Assembly: GCA_018656255.1 (NCBI GenBank)
Contig: JABHYI010000263.1
Location: forward strand, 1-13,180
Length of the DNA stretch: 13,180 nt
DNA from: Bacteroidota bacterium
GTDB taxonomy: Bacteria; Bacteroidota; Bacteroidia; Flavobacteriales; Flavobacteriaceae
Reading direction: 5' to 3'
Shown: in pieces, positions 1 through 6,364 of the stretch
Numbering within the stretch: the stretch's first letter is position 1
Layout: each line of letters begins with the position of its first letter
Translations under genes and position numbers: made by a program
Notes under the pieces: model-generated
Database searches by the model: none
Told to the model about the DNA's origin: nothing
The model's input: only the letters and a program-made list of their open reading frames with translations

Positions 1-1516
1 AGTCTGCATATAAAATTCTTGCCTGAGAGCCTACTACTAGTTTGTTTTGTTGTGCGCCTTTAATCCATTGTATGTTATCTGCCATTTGCTGTTGCACCTG
101 AGAAGGAGCATCTTTCATGATTTCTTCTAGTACTTGACATGCAATAGCATCTGTTTTTGCCAAATCTTCTGGATTTCCAGAGCCGCAAACCCACCTAAAA
201 GGACCAAATCCATAATCAAAACACATAGGCCCCATGATGTCTTGGACATAACTTGAGTATTTAAAATCTATGTTGTTTTCTGCCATGATGTTTGCCCCTG
301 CTCTAGAGGCCTCAAGTAAAAAGGCATTTCCGTAGTCAAAAAAGTAGGTTCCTTTTGCGGTATGTTTGTTTATTGCCGCTACATGGCGTTTAAGAGTTTC
401 TTGTATTTTTTCTTTAAAAAGTGCAGGATCATTGGCCATCATCTGGTTTGATTGTTCGTAGGATAACCCCATAGGGTAATACCCTCCAGCCCAAGGGTTG
501 TGCAAAGAGGTTTGATCACTCCCTAAGTCTATATGGATGTTTTCTTTGTCAAAATGTTCCCAGACATCAACAATGTTTCCATCCCAAGCAATAGATACTG
601 CTTGTTTTGCTGCCAATGCTTCTTTCACTCTTTTGCCAAGTTGGTCAAGATCACTAATTACTTCATCTACCCATCCTTGCTCATGCCTTGTTTTTGTTGC
701 TTTTTTATTTATCTCACCGCAAACGGTAACACATCCTGCTATGTTTCCTGCCTTTGGTTGGGCACCACTCATGCCTCCCAGTCCAGAGGTTACAAATAAC
801 CCTCCTTTTGGAGATTTTTTAATTTTTCTAAAACCGTTTAGTACTGTAATTGTTGTTCCATGTACAATACCTTGAGGGCCAATATACATATAGCTACCAG
901 CTGTCATTTGGCCATATTGAGTAACACCAAGAGCGTTAAATTTTTCCCAGTCATCGGCCCTGGAGTAATTGGGTATCATCATCCCGTTGGTTACAACCAC
1001 TCTTGGGGCGTCTTTATGAGAAGGAAATAAACCCATAGGGTGCCCAGAATAGATTGCCAATGTTTGCTGGTCTGTCATTTGGGCTAGATACTGCATCACC
1101 AAACGGTACTGTGCCCAGTTTGAGAACACCCCTCCATTACCACCATAGGTAATTAACTCATCAGGGTGCTGTGCAACCGCATGATCTAGGTTGTTTTGTA
1201 TCATGAGCATGATTGCCTTTGCTTGGGTGGACTTGCCAGGATACTCTTGTATTGGCCTTGCGTATATTTTGTAATCGGGTCTAAAGCGGTGCATGTAAAT
1301 ACGTCCGTATGTTTCCAATTCATGCTTAAACTCCGGAAGGAGCGTGGCGTGGTGTTTGGGATCAAAGTAGCGTAGTGCGTTGCGGTATGCTAGTTTTTCT
1401 TCTTCTGGAGAAAGTATTTTTTTTCTTTTTGGGGCATGGTTTACCTGGGGGTCATACGTTTTTGTTTGAGGCAGTTCATTTGGTATTCCAGCTAGTATTT
1501 CTTCTTTGAAAGTCAT
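1..1516 (-). CDS. hutU: Urocanate hydratase (partial; C-terminus beyond left edge)
   Basis: This enzyme of histidine degradation hydrates urocanate to 4-imidazolone-5-propanoate in the cytoplasm, using tightly bound NAD+. The reverse-strand frame is open for 505 codons from the ATG at 1516 to the window edge. Recognisable family blocks are YGGNGGVFSNWAQY (from residue 124), YSGHPMGLFPSHKDAPRV (from 156), MIPNYS (from 180), the glycine-rich NAD-binding GLGGMSGAQPKA (from 245), and FGPFRWVCGSGNPEDL, which contains Cys444, the likely counterpart of the catalytic cysteine in the urocanase signature. The N-terminal region and overall spacing fit the long Bacteroidota form (roughly 660-680 residues from memory), so about a quarter is missing. 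No other hut gene is visible. The only upstream same-strand neighbour is the small DUF5522-type gene 51 bases away, possibly co-transcribed. Identification is very secure. Confidence 0.97.
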   Translation of the reverse strand, partial: MTFKEEILAGIPNELPQTKTYDPQVNHAPKRKKILSPEEEKLAYRNALRYFDPKHHATLLPEFKHELETYGRIYMHRFRPDYKIYARPIQEYPGKSTQAKAIMLMIQNNLDHAVAQHPDELITYGGNGGVFSNWAQYRLVMQYLAQMTDQQTLAIYSGHPMGLFPSHKDAPRVVVTNGMMIPNYSRADDWEKFNALGVTQYGQMTAGSYMYIGPQGIVHGTTITVLNGFRKIKKSPKGGLFVTSGLGGMSGAQPKAGNIAGCVTVCGEINKKATKTRHEQGWVDEVISDLDQLGKRVKEALAAKQAVSIAWDGNIVDVWEHFDKENIHIDLGSDQTSLHNPWAGGYYPMGLSYEQSNQMMANDPALFKEKIQETLKRHVAAINKHTAKGTYFFDYGNAFLLEASRAGANIMAENNIDFKYSSYVQDIMGPMCFDYGFGPFRWVCGSGNPEDLAKTDAIACQVLEEIMKDAPSQVQQQMADNIQWIKGAQQNKLVVGSQARILYAD

Positions 1517-1567
1517 GGTACTATTTTTGATAATTTGCATCTATAGATAGAAATTTAAGGCTATCTA

Positions 1568-1735
1568 CTATTGTGTGTTTGTTTTTTTGTTGAAGCCATA
1601 GGGGCAATGACGGCAGCCACTCTCACAGCAATAGGTCCTTTTGAGGTGGTATTGTTCTGTAAAGCATTTATAGCCCTCTGGCGTGAGGTAGAAGTCTCCT
1701 TCTTCTAGTTCTATTTTTTTCTTGGGAAATAACAC
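1568..1735 (-). CDS. Small cysteine-rich DUF5522-type protein, GTG start
   Basis: A 55-residue reading frame on the reverse strand ends in TAG at 1568. Its core reads EEGDFYLTPEGYKCFTEQYH, then LKRTYCCESGCRHCPYGF, which I recognise as the DUF5522 family of short Bacteroidota proteins of unknown function. Cys24, Cys36, Cys37, Cys41 and Cys44 (a CC-x3-C-x2-C cluster) suggest metal binding, but that is inference. The frame has no ATG. An in-frame TAG lies directly before the GTG at 1735, so GTG is the most upstream possible start, and the conserved part begins a few residues later. No Shine-Dalgarno sequence is seen. It lies 51 bases upstream of hutU on the same strand, so the two may share a transcript. 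It is short enough to be missed by automatic callers. Confidence 0.75.
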   Translation of the reverse strand: MLFPKKKIELEEGDFYLTPEGYKCFTEQYHLKRTYCCESGCRHCPYGFNKKTNTQ

Positions 1736-1785
1736 CTAACAAAAATACGCAAAGTTGGTAGTATAAGTAGCTTGATTTTCTTCTG

Positions 1786-1800
1786 CAATAAAATTTATTG
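1786..1800. repeat. 15-base perfect dyad in the divergent intergenic region
   Basis: CAATAAAATTTATTG is a perfect inverted repeat with 7-base arms around a central A. It sits between the DUF5522-hutU pair and the divergent PLP-enzyme operon, about 50 bases upstream of the GTG at 1735. It could be an operator, but it is AT-only apart from the outer C and G, so chance is possible. Confidence 0.35.
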
Positions 1801-1840
1801 CTTTGACTGTTAAAAATAAAATAGATACTCTCATGTTTTG

Positions 1841-1848
1841 TAAATTTG
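1841..1848 (+). promoter_or_regulatory. Candidate Bacteroidota -7 element for the PLP enzyme-hemL operon
   Basis: TAAATTTG matches the Bacteroidota -7 consensus TAnnTTTG exactly and lies about 40 bases before the ATG at 1890. No TTG is found at the usual -33 distance, so only half of the promoter is supported. In AT-rich DNA a single box can arise by chance. Confidence 0.4.
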
Positions 1849-1889
1849 CGATGTCTTTTTTTCTCTAAAAAAGCTAACATATTTTAAAA

Positions 1890-2783
1890 ATGAATCAAAA
1901 CATAGATGTTTCCTCTCTTGGGTGTGATGTTAGCTTAGCTATAAAAAGAGAAGATCTTTTACATCCTATCATATCAGGCAATAAGTATAGAAAATTAAAG
2001 TATACTATTGCCCATGTGTTGGAGATATCTCAAAAATGCATGCTAACCTTTGGGGGTGCATACTCAAATCATATTGCTGCCGTGGCCGCTGCAGGAAAAT
2101 TAAACAATATTAAAACTATTGGTATTATAAGAGGTGAGGAGCTTGCTGGTCTCTATATGCAAAATCCAACATTACGCTTTGCCCAGGAGCAAGGAATGCA
2201 ACTTGTATTTGTCTCTAGAGCGCAATACGCTTTGAAAGAAACTCCAGCATTTTTGAAAACTCTGCACGATAACTATGGTGATTTTTATACGGTACCAGAG
2301 GGCGGCACCAATGATTTGGCTATAAAAGGATGTTCAGAAATTCTAACACCCAAGGACGATCAGTATGATTATATCTGTCTTTGTACAGGCACAGGGGGCA
2401 CATTGGCGGGCGTCGTGTCTTCATTAAAGGAGCATCAGAAGGCAATTGGGTTTTCTGCGCTCAAAGGTACATTTCAAGACCAGGTAGTTTCAAAATACAC
2501 TTCCAATACAAACTACAGCATCACAGATGCGTATTGTTTTGGTGGGTACGCTAAGGTAGATACAACATTAATTGATTTTATAAACACCTTTAAACAAATC
2601 CATGGTATTGGACTGGATCCAGTATATACGGGCAAATTATTGTACGGTGTTTTTGATCTTATTAAAAAAGATTATTTCAGTAAAAATAGCCGTATTTTAG
2701 CACTTCATACTGGCGGAATGCAAGGTGTGGCTGGCATGAACCTAAAACTAGAAAAAATGAATTTACCTCAAATTAATGTATAA
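1890..2783 (+). CDS. PLP-dependent D-cysteine desulfhydrase / ACC deaminase family protein
   Basis: This 297-residue protein belongs to the ACC deaminase/D-cysteine desulfhydrase branch of fold-type II PLP enzymes. Visible marks are SGNKYRKLKY with the expected Schiff-base Lys32, FGGAYSNH (from 54) with Ser59 near the active site, the phosphate-binding GTGGT loop (167-171), LDPVYTGK (242-249) with Tyr246, and HTGG (273-276). In Pseudomonas ACC deaminase the positions after the conserved Tyr and before the GG are Glu295 and Leu322. Here they are Thr247 and Thr274, resembling plant D-cysteine desulfhydrase, so D-cysteine breakdown to pyruvate, sulfide and ammonia is more likely than ACC deamination. 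That substrate assignment is inference from two residues. It is the first gene of a three-gene operon, and its stop overlaps the next frame by 8 bases. Confidence 0.88.
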   Translation: MNQNIDVSSLGCDVSLAIKREDLLHPIISGNKYRKLKYTIAHVLEISQKCMLTFGGAYSNHIAAVAAAGKLNNIKTIGIIRGEELAGLYMQNPTLRFAQEQGMQLVFVSRAQYALKETPAFLKTLHDNYGDFYTVPEGGTNDLAIKGCSEILTPKDDQYDYICLCTGTGGTLAGVVSSLKEHQKAIGFSALKGTFQDQVVSKYTSNTNYSITDAYCFGGYAKVDTTLIDFINTFKQIHGIGLDPVYTGKLLYGVFDLIKKDYFSKNSRILALHTGGMQGVAGMNLKLEKMNLPQINV

Positions 2784-3615
2784 TATGTATCACAAAATCA
2801 CAACACTATGTGTTATTTGTCTTGTTTTGCTATCTAGCTGTAGGGCAAAAAAAAATACCATAATCGCAACTCCTACAAATACTACTACTCAAAGTAGTAT
2901 GTCTGGAGCTCAACAGGGAGCTGCGAAAAAACTGGCAACCGCGCCAGTGGCAAAAAAAAAGTACACCAATGTTGTTGAAGAGTATATAGTTCAGTTTAGT
3001 GAAATTGCAATGCAAGAAATGAAACAATATGGTATTCCTGCCAGTATTACTTTAGCGCAAGGTATTTTAGAGAGTGGCGCGGGGCAAGGCACTTTAAGTG
3101 TGAGGGCAAACAATCATTTTGGTATCAAGTGCCACACGGGCTGGCAAGGTGATTTTGTTCATCATGATGATGACCAGGATCAAGAATGTTTCAGAAAGTA
3201 TGTAGATGCAAAATACTCTTACAGAGATCACTCTTTGTTTTTAACAACAAGAGGCAGATACAGCTCTTTGTTTGATTTGTCACAGAAAGATTATAAAGGA
3301 TGGGCCAAGGGTTTAAAAAAGGCGGGATATGCCACAGACCCAAAGTATCCAGATAAGTTAATTAGTATTATAGAAAGGTACCAGCTTGAAGATTTTGATA
3401 CACAAGTCTTAGGCTCAAAAAAGAGTAGGAGAAAATCAAAAAATAAACCAAACAATGTATCTGTAAAAACCTACACAGTTACAAAAGGAGATACACTATA
3501 TAGTATTTCAAGGAGGTTTGATATTTCGGTAGAAGACTTAAAAAGTTTTAATAAATTAAAAGATACTACCTTGTCTATAGGGCAAGAGTTGTATGTAAAA
3601 GGCTCAAAAAAATAG
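2776..3615 (+). CDS. Glucosaminidase-LysM lipoprotein (peptidoglycan hydrolase)
   Basis: This is a predicted cell-envelope peptidoglycan hydrolase of the FlgJ/glucosaminidase superfamily. Residues 1-22 form a lipoprotein signal ending in LLSSC (Cys22). A low-complexity Thr/Ser/Ala/Lys linker follows to about 63. The glucosaminidase domain spans about 67-205 and includes LAQGILESGAG with the likely catalytic Glu99, NNHFGIKC and the KYVDAKYSYRDHS block. A basic linker (SKKSRRKSKNK) leads to one LysM domain (about 232-275, YTVTKGDTLYSISRRF), which binds glycan strands. The frame opens at 2776, overlapping the preceding gene by 8 bases. A second ATG at 2785, just after that gene's stop, gives a cleaner 19-residue signal peptide and may be the true start. 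hemL follows 3 bases later, so all three are likely co-transcribed. The exact bond cleaved cannot be told from sequence. Confidence 0.9.
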   Translation: MYNMYHKITTLCVICLVLLSSCRAKKNTIIATPTNTTTQSSMSGAQQGAAKKLATAPVAKKKYTNVVEEYIVQFSEIAMQEMKQYGIPASITLAQGILESGAGQGTLSVRANNHFGIKCHTGWQGDFVHHDDDQDQECFRKYVDAKYSYRDHSLFLTTRGRYSSLFDLSQKDYKGWAKGLKKAGYATDPKYPDKLISIIERYQLEDFDTQVLGSKKSRRKSKNKPNNVSVKTYTVTKGDTLYSISRRFDISVEDLKSFNKLKDTTLSIGQELYVKGSKK

Positions 3616-3618
3616 TAG

Positions 3619-4911
3619 ATGATATACAAAAGAAGTAGTGCGCTTTTTGCAGAAGCACAAAAGGTAATTCCAGGAGGTGTTAACTCTCCAGTGCGTGCCT
3701 TTAAAGCCGTGGGTGGTGAACCTATTTTTGTTGAAAAGGCCAAGGGTGCTTATTTATATGATGCAGATGGCAACCGTCTTATAGATTATATTAACTCGTG
3801 GGGCCCTATGATTTTGGGACATGCTTATGAGCCAGTTGTGCATGCAATTGTAGAAAAAGCACAACTAGGAACTAGCTTTGGAATGCCAACACAAATAGAA
3901 ACACAAATTGCTGAGTTGGCAATATCTATGGTGCCAAATATAGAAATGATTCGGTTTGTTAACAGTGGTACAGAGGCTTGTATGAGCGCTGTGCGTTTGG
4001 CAAGAGGGTATACCAATAAAGATAAAATAATAAAGTTTGCGGGGTGTTACCATGGCCACAGTGATTCTTTTTTAATACAAGCAGGAAGTGGTGCCGTTAC
4101 TTTTGGTAGCCCAAACAGTCCTGGGGTTACCCAGGGAACTGCAAAAGACACCTTACTTGCCAGGTATAATGATTTGCCCCATGTAGAAGAAATTATAGCC
4201 CAAAACCCTCACCAAATTGCCTGTATTATTATAGAGCCTGTTGCAGGTAATATGGGGTGTATTTCTCCAGCTCCAGGATTTTTAGAAGGGCTAAGAGCTC
4301 TTTGTGATGCCCATCAAATATTATTGATCTTTGATGAGGTTATGACCGGCTTTAGATTGGCCCCAGGAGGGGTACAAGAACTTAAAAATGTACAGGCAGA
4401 TATTGTGACCTTCGGGAAAGTTATAGGAGGAGGTTTGCCTGTGGGCGCCTTTGCCGCCAATAAAGATATCATGAGCTATCTAGCACCTTTGGGCCCTGTT
4501 TATCAAGCGGGTACCTTGAGTGGAAATCCTCTTGCAATGGCAGCTGGATTTGCAATGCTCAGTGAGCTTAACCAGCGAAGAGAAATCTTTACTTCTCTAG
4601 ACCAAAAAACAAAGTATTTACATAAAGGGCTTTCACAGGTGCTTACCTCAAGGGGTGTTGCCCATACCATCAACAGAGAGCAGTCTATGATCTCTGTGCA
4701 TTTTAGCCATACTCCTGTTACAGATTTTGAGACAGCAGCAGGGGCCGCATCAAACGGGATGTTTAACAAATTTTTTCATGGCATGCTAGACCAAGGTATT
4801 TATATTGCGCCAAGTGCCTATGAAACTTGGTTTCTAACAGATGCCCTCACTTATAAAGATCTTGATCAAACAATAAGTGCTGCAGACCATGCAGCAAAAT
4901 TATTGGCATAA
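3619..4911 (+). CDS. hemL: Glutamate-1-semialdehyde 2,1-aminomutase
   Basis: HemL converts glutamate-1-semialdehyde to 5-aminolevulinate, the universal tetrapyrrole precursor in the C5 pathway, in the cytoplasm with PLP or PMP as cofactor. The 430-residue length is normal for the family. Diagnostic segments are the N-terminal [12 protein letters not shown] (17-28), [11 protein letters not shown] (58-68), [16 protein letters not shown] (114-129), YHGHSDSF (144-151), FDEVMTGFR (238-246) and [14 protein letters not shown], where Lys267 is the Schiff-base lysine. The GSA-specific N-terminus and the GxNSPVR segment distinguish it from ornithine-type aminotransferases. The ATG lies 3 bases after the stop of the glucosaminidase gene. 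No Shine-Dalgarno sequence is seen, which is usual in this phylum. It is the last gene of the operon and is followed at once by a strong hairpin. Confidence 0.97.
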   Translation: MIYKRSSALFAEAQKVIPGGVNSPVRAFKAVGGEPIFVEKAKGAYLYDADGNRLIDYINSWGPMILGHAYEPVVHAIVEKAQLGTSFGMPTQIETQIAELAISMVPNIEMIRFVNSGTEACMSAVRLARGYTNKDKIIKFAGCYHGHSDSFLIQAGSGAVTFGSPNSPGVTQGTAKDTLLARYNDLPHVEEIIAQNPHQIACIIIEPVAGNMGCISPAPGFLEGLRALCDAHQILLIFDEVMTGFRLAPGGVQELKNVQADIVTFGKVIGGGLPVGAFAANKDIMSYLAPLGPVYQAGTLSGNPLAMAAGFAMLSELNQRREIFTSLDQKTKYLHKGLSQVLTSRGVAHTINREQSMISVHFSHTPVTDFETAAGAASNGMFNKFFHGMLDQGIYIAPSAYETWFLTDALTYKDLDQTISAADHAAKLLA

Positions 4912-4944
4912 AAAAAGTCCTACTTATTACAAGTAGGACTTTTT
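4912..4944. terminator. Bidirectional intrinsic terminator after hemL
   Basis: Perfect 14-base arms (AAAAAGTCCTACTT at 4912-4925 and AAGTAGGACTTTTT at 4931-4944) flank the loop ATTAC. Each strand ends in a run of T after a GC-containing stem, so it can stop hemL on the plus strand and the convergent secreted-protein gene on the minus strand. Confidence 0.9.
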
Positions 4945-4966
4945 GATTGTATTGAAATAATACGTA

Positions 4967-5314
4967 TTATTTTTGCATTGCTTTCCAGGCAGTGAACTGC
5001 TCTGGTGTAAGCGTTTTTTTCATCGCTCTTTCTAAAGATGCTGCAAATTTTAATTTATATGCAATTACCTCTGGGCTATTTGCATCTTGGCCATCAACGT
5101 TTTTTCTTGTATCTACCTCATTTGCGGTAAGAGCTCTAAAAATATAACGTTGCTGTGTACCGTCAAGACCTAATGCCTGGCTTAACTCAGCAGTTTTTTG
5201 TTTTGCAATAGTCTCTGGTCTGTCTTGATTAACCGTTAATGACTGTGCTGTTGTGTTTTGTATACCTAGAACAAACACTGCAGCAATTGCTATAGTTTTT
5301 AATAAGTTTTTCAT
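4967..5314 (-). CDS. Small secreted helical protein with LTPEQ motif
   Basis: This 115-residue predicted exported protein has a clear Sec signal (MKNLLKTIAIAAVFVLG, cleavage probably after TTA at 21-23). The mature part is short, charged and predicted helical, with AELSQALGLDGTQQ (42-55) and, near the C-terminus, KKTLTPEQFTAWKAM (99-113). Paired LTxxQ-like motifs are typical of the Spy/CpxP group of periplasmic helical proteins, and many small Bacteroidota proteins look like this, but I cannot assign it firmly. The frame is open upstream to 5371, but the added residues (MVYCIEIIYF...) would bury the signal peptide, so the ATG at 5314 is preferred. It is convergent with hemL and shares the hairpin at 4912-4944. 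A 153-base gap to the upstream desaturase gene makes separate transcription likely. Function unknown. Confidence 0.8.
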   Translation of the reverse strand: MKNLLKTIAIAAVFVLGIQNTTAQSLTVNQDRPETIAKQKTAELSQALGLDGTQQRYIFRALTANEVDTRKNVDGQDANSPEVIAYKLKFAASLERAMKKTLTPEQFTAWKAMQK

Positions 5315-5467
5315 TTTTATATGTTTATAATATGGACCACTAAAGTATATAATTTCAATACAATAAACCAATAATTAAGCCAAAAAACATTTTTATCCTA
5401 TTAAGGGGCTGTTTTTTGGGATACCTGCTAATTTGTGTATGAATTGGGAGTTGTTTTTCGGGCCTTA
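5315..5467. other. Intergenic spacer upstream of the secreted-protein gene
   Basis: This 153-base gap lies between two minus-strand genes. I see only an imperfect -7-like box (TACTTTAG, reverse strand, near 5340) without a matching -33 element, and a 4-base GGCC repeat at the desaturase stop. No conserved small gene or RNA is recognised. Confidence 0.5.
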
Positions 5468-6340
5468 TTACTGGCCTTTTTTAAACCCGTAGGTGCTTTG
5501 ACCAATAAAATCTTTAGGGAAGGTATCGTCACCCTTAAAACCAAGTGCTACATTGCCACTGTCTTCGGGGATGTGATTGGTTTTAAACAGGTAATCCCAA
5601 AGACTCAGGCTTATGGCGTAATTTACTCCTCGTCTGCCTTTAGGCACCTCGCTGGCGTGATGGTATAGATGCATCACAGGGTTGTTAAAAACATACTTTA
5701 AAGGACCCCAAGTTATTTTAATATTTGCATGGTTAAAATGCCCAATTGCAATGGTAATGAAATGAACAATAAAGGCCTGCTGGGGTTCAAAACCTCCCAG
5801 AATCATTACACCAAAAGTTTTAAGAGGCTTGTAGAGTATATTTTCCATCCAGTGGTATCTCAAATGAGAAGCAAAGCCCATTTGCTTTACACTGTGATGT
5901 ACCTTATGAAATCTCCACAAAAAGGAATACCTGTGCAAAGAAAGATGGGTTAGCCATTGTACAAAATCTAGCACAACAAAAAATACCATCAATTGTATAG
6001 CAGATCCCCACCCTGAGATGTCAATAAGTGCAAGGCTTTTTTCACTAATATTAATTTGAGTGAATGACAGTTTTAAAACTTGATACACTCCCTCTATCAC
6101 AATAGAAAAAATAAAGAAATTAAAGAACATGTAAAATCCATCCAACCAGAAATCTTTCCTAAACACGGCTTGGTTTTTACGCCATGGAAAAGCAATTTCT
6201 AGACCCCATACTATTAAAGAAATTATAATTAGACCCCAAAAATAATTAGTATAAAGAGGTACTTCAAAGACAATAGAATTCCAGGTCCAATCTAAGGTCC
6301 CTAAAAAAGCGTCAATAAAAGCGTCTATATATTTTTTCAT
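5468..6340 (-). CDS. Sterol desaturase / fatty-acid hydroxylase family membrane protein
   Basis: This 290-residue integral membrane protein belongs to the fatty acid hydroxylase superfamily, di-iron oxygenases that hydroxylate or desaturate lipids. Hydrophobic segments lie near 33-51, 67-86, 113-130 and 177-200. Histidine clusters expected to bind the two irons are HLSLH (132-136), HKVHH (145-149), HFNH (201-204) and HLYHH (224-228), with NPVMHLYHH and the following GxNYAISLSLWDYLF being typical of the bacterial branch. The substrate cannot be predicted; carotenoid, hopanoid, fatty acid and sphingolipid-type lipids are all possible. It starts 24 bases after the lysS stop on the same strand, so it is probably co-transcribed with lysS. 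No terminator is evident after it. Confidence 0.92.
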   Translation of the reverse strand: MKKYIDAFIDAFLGTLDWTWNSIVFEVPLYTNYFWGLIIISLIVWGLEIAFPWRKNQAVFRKDFWLDGFYMFFNFFIFSIVIEGVYQVLKLSFTQINISEKSLALIDISGWGSAIQLMVFFVVLDFVQWLTHLSLHRYSFLWRFHKVHHSVKQMGFASHLRYHWMENILYKPLKTFGVMILGGFEPQQAFIVHFITIAIGHFNHANIKITWGPLKYVFNNPVMHLYHHASEVPKGRRGVNYAISLSLWDYLFKTNHIPEDSGNVALGFKGDDTFPKDFIGQSTYGFKKGQ

Positions 6341-6364
6341 TTCTGTACTACTATCTATACTAGT

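Noticed and set aside
537..875. Open frames of 88 and 112 codons on the plus strand
   Set aside because: They are antisense to well-conserved urocanate hydratase sequence and show no recognisable protein features.
1668..1880. 70-codon minus-strand frame covering the divergent spacer
   Set aside because: It is out of frame with the conserved DUF5522-type sequence, rich in Arg/Lys/Ser/Tyr typical of translated AT-rich spacer, and would overlap the promoter region.
5315..5371. N-terminal extension of the small secreted protein to the ATG at 5371
   Set aside because: It would place 19 unrelated residues in front of a perfect signal peptide that begins at 5314.
5461..5482. Plus-strand GGCC-TTATTACT-GGCC followed by a run of T, resembling a terminator
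   Set aside because: No plus-strand gene lies upstream, the stem is only 4 bases, and on the strand actually transcribed the T run is on the wrong side.
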